NCBI GenBank assembly: GCA_022410635.1
Contig: JAJVDF010000454.1
Span: 45,310 to 109,309, forward strand
Source of the DNA: Tretioscincus oriximinensis
Taxonomy: Eukaryota > Chordata > Lepidosauria > Squamata > Gymnophthalmidae
Direction: 5' to 3'
Length of the DNA: 64,000 nucleotides
This document shows, in pieces, positions 11,993 to 23,270 of this stretch. The notes under the pieces are model-generated. The model saw only the letters and a list, made by a program, of their open reading frames with translations. It searched no databases and was not told the DNA's origin. The translations under genes were made by a program, and so were the position numbers. Position 1 is the stretch's first letter, and every line of letters begins with the position of its first letter.

Positions 11993-12545
11993 ATGACTTA
12001 TTCACCAGTTATGACCCTTTTTGGACAGGATCAACCTGGCCACATTACTCCATTACTGGACTATTGTAATGTGGTCTCTGTAGGGCTAACCTTGGAAATG
12101 GTTTGGAAGCTACATCTGGTGCAGAACTCAGCAGTGAGCTCTACTGACTGGTACAGCTGGCTGGACAGACATGCCAGTCCTGAAAGAACTGCCTTGTTTG
12201 TCCATTCATTACCAAGCCCAATTCAAGATAAATATTTGAAGGATCACCTTCTCCCATATGTACCTTCCCACACCATAAGATCTTCTGATGAAGCTCTCCT
12301 GTCAGTCCTACCTCCTTCACTCAGCAACGAGGATGTGGCCTTCACTGTGATAGCCCCCACATTGTGGAATTCCCTCCTCTCTGAGGTGTGTCAGGCAACT
12401 ACATTATACCCCTTCAGAGATCTGGTGAAGATTTGTTCACTTTTGCCTTCAGCTGAGCTGAAAATGACCCTTTCTTTGAAGGCACTGTTCTATTTTTAAT
12501 TCTATCTGAATCTGTCTATGGTTCTTTATTGTGACCTGGGGACCA
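11993..12545 (+). pseudogene. L2-like LINE ORF2 C-terminal remnant
   Basis: The 168-codon frame (11993-12499) contains the signature order of the C-terminal part of L2/CR1-clade LINE reverse transcriptases: PLLDYCNVV, a KLHLVQNSA segment, KYLKDHLLPYVPSHTIRSSDEALLSV, then APTLWNSLLSEV and a final FRDLVKI. The segment between QNSA and KYLKD is shortened and lacks the usual HWLPV-type core. The upstream RT catalytic region (YADD box) and the endonuclease are absent, so this is a 5'-truncated dead copy. It stays open only because this portion has escaped stops. The 3' UTR follows without a clear tail. A young L2 copy would show fuller motifs. Confidence 0.75.
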
Positions 12546-13093
12546 GCCTAAAATCATATTAAAATAGCCACATAGGTCCAAGGCAATCACAGCATGGTCC
12601 TGGGACATAGAGGGAAAACCCTAGCACAGTGCTATTATGTATGTTAAACCCAAGTTTCCCCTTATACCTGTTACTTACTTTCAGGATTCATGTTGGAAAC
12701 GCTTATTGCACAAGTATAGGCATTCACATTTGTGCAGTTCTGAATATTTGCATCACTGAATGTATCATGGACTCAAACACCAGAGATGATAAGAGCCCAG
12801 GTTTTCCCCATGATTTACCCTGCACAACGAAACCTTGCACTTTCCTCCCATCCTCTGGGAACAGCCTATAATTCTTAATATNCCAAAGTGCTGAGCAAAT
12901 TTAAATTGGATGAAAAACAGAGCAAGTAAAAAAAAAATAGGATGACGCAGCACTCCAGTACTCCATAGTAGAAAAGCCATGGTTGTCTTTTGCATATTAT
13001 TATGCCCATTATGGGCCATATCCTTTCAGGAAATGTTAAATTCCTACCCTCCCCATATTCAGACAGGGATCTTATGACAGAGCAATGTAGAAT
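12546..13093. other. Unique sequence, no gene seen
   Basis: The segment near 12735-12785 ('gcatcactgaatgtatcat') resembles 44395-44420 ('atcactaaatgtatcgtgga'), so part of it may be an old unnamed repeat. No gene recognised. Confidence 0.35.
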
Positions 13094-13177
13094 TACACTA
13101 TATTGCCGAAAGTATTCTCTCATACCTGCATTCAATTGTGTAGGTGGCTAAGTGAACACTTTTGGCAATAGAGTGTA
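13094..13177. mobile_element. 84-bp Tc1-type MITE, second family, copy 1
   Basis: The ends are TACACTATATTGCC on the left and GGCAATAGAGTGTA on the right, inverted with mismatches, around a core with 'ctgcattcaattgtgt'. A second copy lies at 16713. From memory, 'CACTATATTGCCAAAAGTATT' type ends belong to a Tc1 family widespread in fish. No coding capacity. Confidence 0.75.
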
Positions 13178-13802
13178 AGTTGAGGGAAAGCCCACTTCAG
13201 CCCAGAGTGGGCAGTATAAATTCCTCTCATCCAGAGTCAAATCTAATGAACATAATCATTTCACAGAGTTCTGTGGTGAGCAGGTGAAGATATGACACAT
13301 CAGTGGGTTACAAACTCATTTGAGACAATCAACGATCAATACTAACACAAACAACATGAAGTCTCATCATAGAGTTGACATATAAAGATGTCATTATAGG
13401 TTGAACGAAAACATCTGATTTGATGCTGTGAATATCATTTGTGGCACTGTCATGTGAGAGAAACAAATATTTTGAAGGGAAAAGAATAAGAACCTGGTGG
13501 ACCGAAGATAGAAAATTCCAAAGGGTAATGTCTGAAAGAATCAGCCACAGGATATTCCACCGCAACTGAGGTTTATTCTGAGCAATTTAAATTCATCACC
13601 ACATGAACCAAATTCTTAACCATTTCAGGACCTTGTAGGGAAGCAGCCATATAATGCTAGCATGTAGATGGCAGGGCTCTATTCTGGGATATAATTTGGA
13701 GTAATTCAGAAATACTGAATGTAAACATATAAACCATTGAAATGGCTGGTTTTGTAAAAACAGTATTTTAACAACTATAAGAAGTAAGGTTGCATTTGTC
13801 CT
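13178..13802. other. Unique sequence, no gene seen
   Basis: No repeat recognised. Short minus-strand frames are present, but none has domain support. Confidence 0.4.
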
Positions 13803-13814
13803 GGGGGGGGGGGG
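13803..13814. repeat. Poly-G run
   Basis: Twelve consecutive G. Confidence 0.95.
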
Positions 13815-13869
13815 ATGGGTTTCTCTTGCTGCCTGACACATGATGTAGAAATTTAAAATGCTGTCAAGC

Positions 13870-14160
13870 AGCAGAAACAGATCCAGAAAAATGTATTCTG
13901 GTTCTTGGTATGCTTCTGGTTTTATGCAAGTGACAATTTGTGCAAAACCAGGGATTTTTTNAAAAAAAAACAAATTCTGAGCAATCTCACTTGATTGACA
14001 AGTGCACTGTGTGACTTTGCACTTTCCCTGCAGTTTGTGGCCATCAAATTGGGTGCACGATAGGGCAAAGAATGAAGAAAAACAGAAAAGCAGCTCTAAA
14101 TCTGCTTCACAGATTTCTACTTCAGATTTCAATACCCCCAGTCAGAACATGGCTCAGTAC
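13870..14160. repeat. Unnamed dispersed repeat, copy 1 (second at 40.7 kb)
   Basis: The text 'ggttttatgcaagtgacaat' followed by 'tgcaaaaccagggatttttt' matches 'gggtttatgcaagngacaac' and 'cacaaaaccagagattaaaa' at about 40742-40783. Both are followed at a similar distance by 'tttccctgc' and 'atagggca' segments. This is a two-copy homology of some 200-250 bases. The 178-codon minus-strand frame here has no recognisable domain. Confidence 0.5.
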
Positions 14161-14688
14161 CATTAAATGGAACCCAGAATACAAATCTGGGCCTTTGGAG
14201 CATTAACTGATTGTTAGGCACCATCCATATGTGTTATTTCTATCACAGTGGTAGTTACATCAAGGTGAATCTGCTTCACATGTTCACACAGTTTCACCAA
14301 TCCAATAGCTATAAAGCCCCATTGCCTCAGGTTTTCTTGATANTAGTTACATGCAGATATTGAGGCGTGCTTTTCTTTTCCCTGAAAAAAATAAGGTGGT
14401 ATGGCATGCACACGTGAGAACAGGCAAAAAATTGGGCAAGGCATGTGGACTCAGCTGAGATTCAAGGCAAGACATGAGCACTGTAGTTCAGATGTATGAG
14501 GGGAAGTAGAAGAGCAACCAATTGGGAGACTGTGCAGGTAAGTTCTCAGTCGTGCAGTGCAATGGAAATACAATTCCCCATGGGTATGTCAATTCCTTGT
14601 GAGGACAGATGGGGTATTCCAGATTTAAAGTAAATTCTGGATTTAAATGGCTTGTCTGGAGGAGGCCTTAATATTAGCATTACTTAAA
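14161..14688. other. Unique sequence, no gene seen
   Basis: No repeat or gene recognised. Confidence 0.4.
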
Positions 14689-14893
14689 TAGGCTGACCAG
14701 AGGGCCCCTTTTTGGAGGGCAGTGAAAACCCTTTTTGGGGGTGCCTCCCATTTTTTTCTGAGGAAAAAAATTAAAAAACAAAAAATTGAAAAAATCTTTT
14801 TTTGAAAAAAATTTCCTCAGAAAAAACTGGGAGGCACCCCAAACCTGGGTTTTCAAACCCCCCGTCCCCAAAAGGGGTCTTCTGGTCAGCCTA
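14689..14893. mobile_element. Hairpin MITE, hAT-like, copy 1
   Basis: Perfect 13-base inverted ends TAGGCTGACCAGA and TCTGGTCAGCCTA enclose a long imperfect hairpin ('ttttctgaggaaa' against 'tttcctcagaaaa', 'gggtgcctccca' against 'tgggaggcacccc'). The second copy at 52406 has the same plan and an 8-bp target duplication, which suggests a hAT-type origin. The loop is A/T-rich. Non-coding. Confidence 0.75.
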
Positions 14894-16712
14894 CTATAAG
14901 ATGTACATGCAGTTGAGCCCAATCTGCATTGTAAGAGGATTACATCCTTCTTTCTCAGGAGTCCAACACATGATCCCATTGCGAATTACTATAAGCTCAA
15001 AGAGAAAATGTTAATGTGTTTGTATTTTCTAAGCCTTCGTGGCAAACAAACACTTACAAGGAAACACATTTGTCTGAACCATAATTAATTTGGCATTGCG
15101 TAAGCTGTGCTTCAATTGTCCCAGAAGTGACACTTTAAAATAACATTGTGGTCCTTTAAAAATAGCATTGATGGATCCATATCAAAGGAAAGTGTTATTT
15201 ATTCATGTGGGAAAATGCAGTTTGTGCCACATCAGGAAACTCACAGAAATAAAACATGCTAGAAATTAATTTTTAAAAGTAGAGTACAAAATCACTTTTT
15301 CCAATGTAAATCCGGATCTGCTCAAGCGTCGGAGATTAAAAAGTAAAAAATATAAGAACCACATTTATAAATCTGCCCTTGTAATGTCAAAGTGGCATAA
15401 TTAACATTGGTGGGACTAATGTGGCAAAAGGAAAAATGGCTTGCCTCCCCATAGCCCAGTCTGTGCATGTCTTTTTATTTTATTTTATCAATTAGCTTTA
15501 TCTTTGATTTGAAATCACACTCACTCCGACAGCACCTCCGGCATCAAGAGAGCGTCTTTTCTTTCTTTAAACAAAGGATNGTTCTACTCAAAGGGGTTTG
15601 TCTCATTCTTTTATGGTTTTATATCACACAGGGGAAAAATGCTTTTGAGGCATTACCTCTGAATTTAGCAGGGACGCGAGTTTACTGCTATATAATCATT
15701 AGTCAATGCACTAGCTGAAACCTTAAACAAAAGAAAACAAACTACAAACAGGGCAGCATCCCCTAAAGGCACATCAGCATACAAGAAAGGGGAGGCATGG
15801 AATTCAAACACTGCTGCCCCTACCATGTGCTTAAATATTGCTCCTCGTGACTTTAAACAGCACTCCAAGGAATAGAATATCACCACCTCTTCTTTGAAAT
15901 TATACTGGATGTGATGGGGGGGGGGGGGGGGGGAGAGAGTAAAGGCAGGAAAGGTTTTAGCAAATGCACTGCTCTTCCACTCACTCGGTGTCTCTGTGAC
16001 TTCATGAACATTATTACTTTTCAGCCTAATAAAATCTTTCAGCACAAAAGAGCCCTGCCGTAACAGTCTCGCGAAACCTCCAGTGTCTTCCTTTAAGATG
16101 TACAGCAAAGACTTAGTGCCAAAAAACATTTCCTACCGACTGCAGCTCTAGCCAAAAAGAAAAAGAAAAACATTCAGAAGCAATCAAAGCACAGCTTAGA
16201 GATAGCATGTGTGTGTGGAAAAATCACATTAATGGCATCTAACTTGGCTGAAACAAAGAGATCTCTTAATTTGGCCTTTTTTATCCCCCTGCTATAATTA
16301 GGAAAGACCTGGAACACTGAAATAGTCAGACACTGGCTGAGCAGATAAAGCGTCATTCATCCAGACATTGCTAACTTATTCTGTTTTATTATGGCTTATC
16401 AAAATAGCACAAAAAGTAAACAGTGTCTAGAATCCAGATGCAACCCTGATTCTTAGGCTATCAGTAACTTTGGGCAAATGTCCAAAATATTTGCAAAAAT
16501 TCTAAACTTAAGATTTGACAGTATTGACAACAGGATCTAGGAACCAATTGGTTATTTTTTAAAAGATATGTATTGTCCATGTTTAATATAGAAATAGAAA
16601 TATGAAAAAACTATTGATGAAATGCTTTAATTTTGCAAGTTGTGGGACACAAATGTGAATGGGTAGAGAGCTAAAAAAAGGATGGATGGATGGGTAGACA
16701 GACAGACAGACA
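14894..16712. other. Repeat-poor block, candidate conserved non-coding DNA
   Basis: No interspersed repeat recognised apart from an 18-G run at 15916-15933. Sub-blocks near 15040-15450 and 15960-16370 contain ATTA, TTAATTTGG and TCAAAGG motifs in mixed composition and look like constrained intronic or intergenic DNA. The 154-codon minus-strand frame (15665-16129) crosses the G run, which gives poly-proline, and is not protein-like. Confidence 0.25.
15916..15933 (+). repeat. Poly-G run (18)
   Basis: Eighteen consecutive G, followed by GAGAGAG. It is the longest homopolymer G run in the window and a likely length polymorphism or sequencing-error site. Confidence 0.95.
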
Positions 16713-16715
16713 GAC
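16695..16715. repeat. (GACA)n microsatellite
   Basis: Four to five GACA units immediately left of a MITE, preceded by GGAT units. Confidence 0.85.
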
Positions 16716-16795
16716 ACTATGTTGCCAAAAGTATTAACTCATATCTGCATTCAATTGTGTGGGTGGTTGAGCGAATGCTATTGGTATTATAGTGA
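16713..16795. mobile_element. Tc1-type MITE, second family, copy 2
   Basis: It reads 'cactatgttgccaaaagtat', core 'ctgcattcaattgtgt', and ends 'ttggtattatagtg'. It matches the copy at 13094 along its length but with more substitutions at the right end. It abuts the GACA microsatellite. Confidence 0.7.
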
Positions 16796-16846
16796 ATTTA
16801 GATCATGATTTTAAAAGGTTTTCACACCTAGGTTTTACTCCACCTT

Positions 16847-16910
16847 CAGAATGGAAGAATATATAAGCAATGCTTAACATGACAGAATGGAAGAATATAT
16901 AAGCAATGCT
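16847..16910. repeat. Short tandem duplication (36-base period)
   Basis: The 28-base text starting 'cagaatggaagaatatataa' occurs at 16847-16874 and again, identical, at 16883-16910. Confidence 0.9.
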
Positions 16911-16919
16911 GTTATTTAA

Positions 16920-17002
16920 CATGATAATTCTGCTTTTATTGTTAATTGCCTTGAGATCTTTGTGTACCAGGTGGTATAGAAATGCAAATAAATAATATAA
17001 AG
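16920..17002 (+). mobile_element. Retroposon 3' tail (CCTTGAGAT...ATAAATAA type)
   Basis: It reads 'aattgccttgagatctttgt', then 'ggtggtatagaaatgcaaat', then AAATAATA. This layout (a decayed CCGCCCTGAGA-type stem and a TATAAATAAATA tail) recurs at 18.6, 19.2, 22.9 and 53.85 kb and is typical of squamate LINE/SINE 3' ends. Confidence 0.55.
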
Positions 17003-18590
17003 TAAGGTTGATTTCCTGATTTAGAGAATGCAGAAAGAAAACAGCTTGNTGCTTTGCCAATGTATTCTCTCACGCTGAAAGTTGACTGAAGCTGAATTAA
17101 TTGAGGTCCAGCTTTGAATCCTGGATCTAGTAATGATTCAGAATCTGAGATACAAATTATACCCATCTATATGATTACTTTGCTATATTAGGTAAGATTA
17201 GAAGATTAAAAATGCTGTTTCAGGGGATGCTGCTGGGTACCATTAAAAGCTCATTTGACATTTATTTTGATAGACTGTAAATTGCACTTAAGGACCCTTA
17301 AAGAAAAGATTTAAGAATCTTGCATGCATCAAATCTCTGCTCCTTTTCAGAAGTTCATATGGGAGGGTATATAACTGCTTGGCAGAACCTATCCTTTGTA
17401 CATTGATGGCCAGTGTACAGTTCAGGTCAAAGCTGTATCCAGTTACATTTCACAGACAGCAGGGTTCAAAAGGCTTTCATCTCAGTCCCTGGAGTGCTGC
17501 CTATAGAACAGAGAACAAAAATAGAAAAATAAATTCTTGGCTAGATAGGCCAGTGACCAGGGGGGTTCCACATTCCAGACATAACGTACACCCCAAATGA
17601 AAGAGGTGAAGTAGAAAGTCCTGCAGTAAACTTGCCCGTTTGGCATAACTGATCTCTAATAGTTTTGCCACTGAGTTACTGAAACAAGATATCATATGCT
17701 ACTTACACCATGCATTAACTGAGCTTTTGGCTCCTTGATGAAAAAACATTCCTCTTATCCACATGCCATAAATCAGAAGCTTCAAGTGCATCNTCACACT
17801 ATAACAAAATAGTCAATTTGAGGACTGTATGGGAACTTGGGCAGGGAATTATTGAGGTCGCGTAGCCAGATCACAACCACCAATGGAAGGATTAGAACAC
17901 ACTGCACAGGTCAGCTTGTTTTGTCTTCTCTGGCTCCTGGTGTCAGATCCTGAAGTTTCCAGACCCTGCAAAGCCATATTTCAGTGGTAAGTTGGACAAA
18001 GTATACCAGCCCTTCATTGTCTGGCAGTGTTTCTTACCTATACCAAAGACTCCATAAATAGCTCATATGCCAACCACTTCCCTTGACTTCCTGGTATAAT
18101 TCTCTGGAGTAACCATGCTTGGAAGAGTGGATGACTTGTCTTCCTCCTCACTCTTGCCTTAAAACATGCTGCCATAATCTGAAAACAGGATATTTCGAAC
18201 CAGGATGTGAGGGAATAGTCCAGAGGAGAAACAGAAATTCATTTTGGTGACTGATCCTTGAGAACAGAGAACAGTCTGAAAACAGATTAAATAGAGGGTG
18301 TAACTCCAGTCCAAGCAGACTATAATTTTCATTGTGTTTACTGAAATAAAAGTTTCAGTCAGGGGAAACATAAGAAAGGNTTTTAGATGGCAACATTACA
18401 GTGTATATCCCTAGTAAGCATGTACGATAAAGACATCCTGGAATGCATTTCAAGCCCACATCACCTATGGCCTTCAATATTTAGATTGTCATAATGCCAT
18501 CTGTGTAGGACAACCCTTGAACCTGCTCTACAAGCTGCCAGTGGCTTTTAACATTTTTGTTTTATTCAGCTTTTAGAATAACATTTGAGG
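17003..18590. other. Unique sequence, no gene seen
   Basis: No repeat or coding feature recognised. Confidence 0.4.
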
Positions 18591-18692
18591 GTCGGAGTGT
18601 TGTTCTATGTTACTTCTTATTATATTGCTGTGAACCATTTTGAGATGTTTAAATGGGAAGCAGTATATAAGTATATTAAATAAATAATATTC
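18591..18692 (+). mobile_element. Retroposon 3' tail
   Basis: 'gctgtgaaccattttgagat' is followed by 'gggaagcagtatataagtat' and TTAAATAAATAA. This is the same tail architecture as at 16.9 and 53.85 kb. Confidence 0.6.
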
Positions 18693-19120
18693 CCATCTTC
18701 TTCTGGGAACTAACAAATAAGGAAGAACTGCATAACTGATCTTGTCAATGGCTTAGGTTCTCTGGGGTCCTTTCTGCATTGGACCTTATTCAGGATTACA
18801 TCCTGGAATAGGGCTTGCTATCCATCTGCTAGTGCAAATCAATNTGCTAGCCTGCATCATTGTCTGCACCAACATATAATTCAGAATATGGTCTAGTACA
18901 GAATAGGTTCTAGTACAGGGCAGTCTGTGGACAAACCTAAATTTAATTTCATTGCACTTTCAGAGTAAAAGCACACACAAGAAAGCAGTTAATTATTTGG
19001 GCCATGTCTTCACTGGATGACCGTCACACTGGCCCAAATAACCCTATGGAACTTCTCATCTGTATTATGGAATAGCCAAGATCCAAAGGTTGTGTCTTCT
19101 TCATGGTCTTCTTTTTCCCA
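18693..19120. other. Unique sequence, no gene seen
   Basis: No repeat recognised. Confidence 0.4.
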
Positions 19121-19260
19121 CTTCTAGATACTGTTTTATTTTGTATATTTTGTATTATTTTTGGGGGGCCTGAGACCTTCAGGTATAGGATGGGGTATAA
19201 ATATAAATGAATGAATGAATGAATGAATGAATAAGTAAATAAATAAATAAAGCATTTAAA
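19121..19260 (+). mobile_element. Retroposon 3' tail with (ATGA)n/(ATAA)n microsatellite
   Basis: 'ctgagaccttcaggtatag' and 'gatggggtataaatataaat' are followed by about seven ATGA units (19203-19232) and TAAATAAATAAATAAA. The tail has evolved into a tetranucleotide microsatellite. Confidence 0.65.
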
Positions 19261-20030
19261 TAGGTTACAATGTGAAAATGAGTATACTGAGCCATAGGCT
19301 TGTCTGGCACCTGGAAGCACACAAGAAGCATATGTCATTTTCCTGTGCCAAGCCAAAGCAATTTTGGCTTGCAAATTCAGAGATTGGAAACTTGCATTCT
19401 TGGGCTCTTCTTCATGCAAGTTATCAGGTTCCCAAATTGTCTGAACTGTGCCAGCACTGCATATGAAATAACACCCTGTACAGAAAGACTCTTTCTATGC
19501 ACATTATGGTGGCATTCTCATGGTGATGAAACAAGTAGTTTGAGAACTGCGAAGTGAATTTGATTCCTTCTGCCATTTTCTTTTGTTTCCAGCTCTGTTT
19601 CGTTGTCTGCACAAGAGTTGCATTGGCTTCTGGAGTCAATGGCAGCATTGGTTGGGTAATCTGTTTTCGGGTTGTCCTTTTCTTGTGCTCCCCTCTGTCT
19701 GTTTTTGAAAACTGTGCCCGAGTTTTGCACAAATCCATAATTATAAAAAACGAATATAGATATGTCATTTTGCACAAAACTAGTACCCCACCCACCCCCC
19801 GAAAAAAGAAAACCTTTAAAAATTGTTGTTGCCCCCTCAGAAGTTAGAACAACGGCAGTGTGTGGAACTATTCGCATAGAGGTGCTCCCACTACCGGCAA
19901 ACTGTAGCCAGAGTACGATTCATCCAAATTGGGATAAACTTCTCCTGTGTTGATTTTGAGAGAGAACTCCATTCCGGCAACGTGTGGCTTTGCAAATACG
20001 CATTGTGAAAGTATGGCCCATGCAGAACTG
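19261..20030. other. Unique sequence, no gene seen
   Basis: Overlapping frames lie on both strands at 19272-19953 (longest 131 and 123 codons, minus) with no recognisable domain. They read the same DNA in conflicting frames. Confidence 0.35.
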
Positions 20031-20640
20031 ACAAATACACAAAGGTACAGATCTAATCAAGCAGTCCAGTTTTTTTCTTCAGCCAATGAAATAATCTCTT
20101 TCAATCAGGGCATTTGTGTACTTCAAATCCATTTCCCCCTATTTTAAATGGTAGGTTCTTGTCCCTTCTTTTTTATTAATTAAAATTAAACAATGAGGTG
20201 CCCAATGGAAACAGTAGCCGACAATTAATTATAAGCACGCTATTGGGCGTTGCTCTAATAAACGGAAGCTTGCAATCTCTCTGGGTTAATAAGACACCTG
20301 TCTCCAAACTAACTGCTCTCATGGCTTCTGAGATGGCCACAGTGCTTAAACTCCTGATGAAGTTCTTGCTGTGCCAAAGGAACTGACAAACAAAGCCACT
20401 GAGTCAATTTAACCTGGTGAAACTGGACCCTGTAGGCTGGGTTATCAGAGTTTTGTGTTGAGATAATTACTGCACTAAAGAGAGCATATGGGCTGTCAGG
20501 CTTGGCACATGGCCTGCACCAGCTGTTACCTGGGTGCTTTGGAAAAATCTACTGAACAGCATTTTGGATGCAGAGCAGCTCTGTGTAAGTTTTCCAAGTT
20601 CTCTGCTGGGAGGTCTTCATAATAAATTTATTTCCTATCC
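20031..20640. other. Candidate conserved non-coding element
   Basis: Repeat-free block with clustered homeodomain-type motifs ('attaattaaaattaaac', 'caattaattataagcacg'), two CCAAT boxes ('gcccaatgg', 'agccaatga') and an even composition with a few CpGs. The look is that of a developmental enhancer. It has not been tested against other genomes. Confidence 0.3.
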
Positions 20641-21202
20641 AGGAAGCAGCTTACACCCCATGCAATACCTGGGAAATGNGCCGCCTTGCATTTTGCAAGA
20701 AAAATAAGCAACACACACAGACACACAAGGAAAAAAACTTCCACCTTTTTTATTCAAAATCAAGAAGACTGATTATGTCTACAATGAGCCTAAAGGAATT
20801 AGCAACAGTGACAGAGAAGACATCTCTCTCTCTCTCGTTTTCTCACAGTTGTGTGCTCAAGGCAGAAGACACTTAGAAATGGGCTCTAAGCTAGCTAAAT
20901 CAATCGGGAGTTTTCTTGGGCTTAGGAATACAGGGCAAGAAAAGTAGCTTTTCTTCAAAAGCTGGGTATTTGTAAATAAATTCTAATTACAAGTAATGGA
21001 CAGATCCTAAGTTTGTAGGACCCGAATTTGCAAATGTCAACTTTGCCTCTATGGTGTTCTTAAGTAAATGGGATGGTTGTTTGGCATTTTCCAATCAATT
21101 ATACTTGCTGTAGGCATGTATAAAAAGAGACAGAAAGCTGTAGTGAAGATACAAAGGAAAGGCACACTTNGGCTGCATCCTCACATGTGATATTTAACAA
21201 GA
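20641..21202. other. Unique sequence, no gene seen
   Basis: A short (TC)n run lies at 20823-20838. Nothing else recognised. Confidence 0.4.
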
Positions 21203-21548
21203 GGGAAGCAAGCACAAGTGGTTCAGTCACTAAGGAGACAGTCTCTCTTCTGGGATATGGAGTTTCAAAGTNCTGTGTAGGGAGGGGTGAGTACCTTCTA
21301 TTAGCATGTATTTATTTATTTATAGTTATACCCCGCCCTATACCCGAAGATCTCAGCCTACACCTATAGCTCTAGCCAACCCAACAATTTGAAAGGAAGA
21401 ATTGCAAGAAATTGCAACTGACTGCAACTAGATAAATGGGAACGACAGCCTGGTGGGGAAGATGGAATGTAAGCTTTCGGGTGAAAAATACTCTTGTAAG
21501 CCGCTTTGAGTCCCTTTGAAAGGTGAGAAAAGCGGGGTATAAGAACCC
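21203..21548 (+). mobile_element. tRNA-derived SINE, copy with nested insertion
   Basis: It matches the better copy at 55373: tRNA-like head ('agtggttcagtcac'), body 'gaattgcaagaaattgcaac', then 'cttgtaagccgctttgagtc' and 'gaaaagcggggtataagaac'. Between 'ttagcatgt' and 'tatagctctagccaac' about 55 bases have been inserted (about 21309-21363), consisting of the ATTTATTTATTTA...TACCCCGCCC tail of another retroposon. The 3' tail passes into trinucleotide repeats. Confidence 0.85.
21309..21363 (-). mobile_element. Nested 5'-truncated retroposon tail inside the SINE
   Basis: It reads ATTTATTTATTTATAG, then 'ttataccccgccctataccc', then 'gaagatctcagcctac'. It is homologous to the tails at 7.09 and 46.20 kb and is absent from the SINE copy at 55.4 kb. 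Confidence 0.7.
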
Positions 21549-21633
21549 ACTACTACTACTACTACTACTTCATCATCTTCATCATCATCTTCATCATCAT
21601 CTTCATCATCATCTTCATCATCATCTTCATCAT
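21549..21633. repeat. (TAC)n then (TCATCATCT)n microsatellite
   Basis: Seven TAC units pass into TCATCATCT nonamers. It grew from the SINE tail. The repeat opens aspartate/glutamate-rich (minus) and leucine/histidine-rich (plus) frames that are artefacts. Confidence 0.95.
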
Positions 21634-22915
21634 CCAACTGTCCAAAGAGATCATTCACATTCAGTGAATCCACTTGCTAAAAAGGTCCACTGTCAGGGAA
21701 TTTCCAGTCAATGNAGTTTGTGCAATTCAACAGTGAGCATTTTGTAAAGTCAGAAAGAAAGTTCCGTGGAGACATTCAGCAATGAGAACAAAGCAAAATC
21801 ATTGGCTCTCAGCTTCAAAGAATGCTTGGGAATTGTAGGATGACACACAGAGAATACTGGGAATTGTAGTAAGGCAAGCGCAGCAATGCCTTACAGGACT
21901 CATCATGTGACATGATTGCTAGACGGGGGCAGGTTGTGAATACGTTTTGAAAGAAATAATGAGGCAAACCATGAGGTTGTTAAGGGACCTTGAATTTCCC
22001 ATGGTTATTATCCTTACCTACCTCACCATGTTGTTGTGAGAATAATGGAGGGAAGAAAAGGAAGCACAGAGANTTGAATTCTGCAAAACGAAAGATGGCA
22101 TACACTGTACATGAAGTCCTTACAAATTNAAACATATATATATTTGGAAGTCATAGTTTTGTCCTATACTGTGATGACTGGGGAATGCAAGTAATGAGAA
22201 GCGCCTTGCCAAATGTTCATGAATTCGAAGAAGTAGCCTTATTAGTTTCTAGCAAAGATATTTTGTAGCATCTCAGAAACTAACAAAAGATGTGGGTAAG
22301 CTTTAACAGACAAAGGCTGCACCCACATGCACATTATGCAATCAAGCAATATTCTAGCATAAATGTATTCCAGAGTTTAGTGCAAGCACTTAACTATATA
22401 TGCCTCTTGTTTCTGCACTATTCCATTGCACATAATTGTATTAAACTGGCACAAAATATTCGGAAGTGTGCAACTGATGCTGCACAGGTTCTACATTCTG
22501 CACTTGCATGTGCCAGATCCCACTACAATTATAGCTCTTGGCAGCACCATCCTGACAGCAGACCCTTGTGCTAGTCACATCTGTGCTTCTTAAACCACCT
22601 TCATTGCAGAAGAATTGGACGAAACTTAAAAACAAANATAATAATCTGTTTTTCAGTCCAGTTCTTCATGATTGGTGGTGGTTTAAAACACATTTGTTAC
22701 CAGGTCCCCAGTGTTCCTTTATCCACTATAAAGGCCTAACATTATTTAGCGCCATCTCATCCCTTTAATGCACCTCCTTGGCAAAAAAGGCTGCCAAACT
22801 ATACGGTAATCCATTCACAGCCATCCAATACTAATACACACAAAAATACTCTGCAGGCAGCCTAAGTCTACTTTTTTAGATGCAACTGGGGAATAACTAC
22901 AATATCTTTTTTCAA
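21634..22915. other. Unique sequence, no gene seen
   Basis: A short repeat of the phrase 'gggaattgta' occurs at 21830 and 21860. No gene recognised. Confidence 0.4.
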
Positions 22916-23003
22916 TTTTCTTGATTTTTTTTTGTTATCTGCCCTGGGACCAGTGCTGAAGGGCGGGATATAAATCATTTTAAATAAAAATAAAATAAAT
23001 TGT
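22916..23003 (+). mobile_element. Retroposon 3' tail
   Basis: 'tatctgccctgggaccagtg' is followed by 'gggcgggatataaatcattt' and AAATAAAAATAAAATAAAT. This is the clearest copy of the CTGCCCTGGGACC...GGGCGGGATATAAAT tail in the window. Confidence 0.7.
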
Positions 23004-23177
23004 CAAACTTGACAAGCAAAGAGAAAGTGTTTTACAATACTGGATTCAGTCTGAGGTATTTAAAATTTAAATTGTGGCATATCCAGAGACATTTTCTCAT
23101 TGGCAGAAAGCTCAGTTGTGTTCCTTATATGTAACTTAGTCTAAGTTTTTGTTTGTTTGTTCATATCTGAAGGTTAT

Positions 23178-23270
23178 TTCCTCTCTCTCTCTTCTCACAC
23201 TCTCCTTCCTTCCTTCCCGTTCCATCCTTCCCCTACTTCCCTTCCTTCTTTCCTCTTCCTTTCTCCCCTG
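23178..23270. repeat. Pyrimidine-rich low complexity ((CTTCC)n-like)
   Basis: About 90 bases of nearly pure C/T with CTTCC and CTCT units. Confidence 0.85.

Noticed and set aside
13596..14132. 178-codon minus-strand frame
   Set aside because: Crosses a poly-G run and a dispersed repeat; no domain.
21428..21747. Acidic D/E-rich frame on minus and L/H-rich frame on plus
   Set aside because: Both are read from the TCATCATCT microsatellite in the SINE tail.
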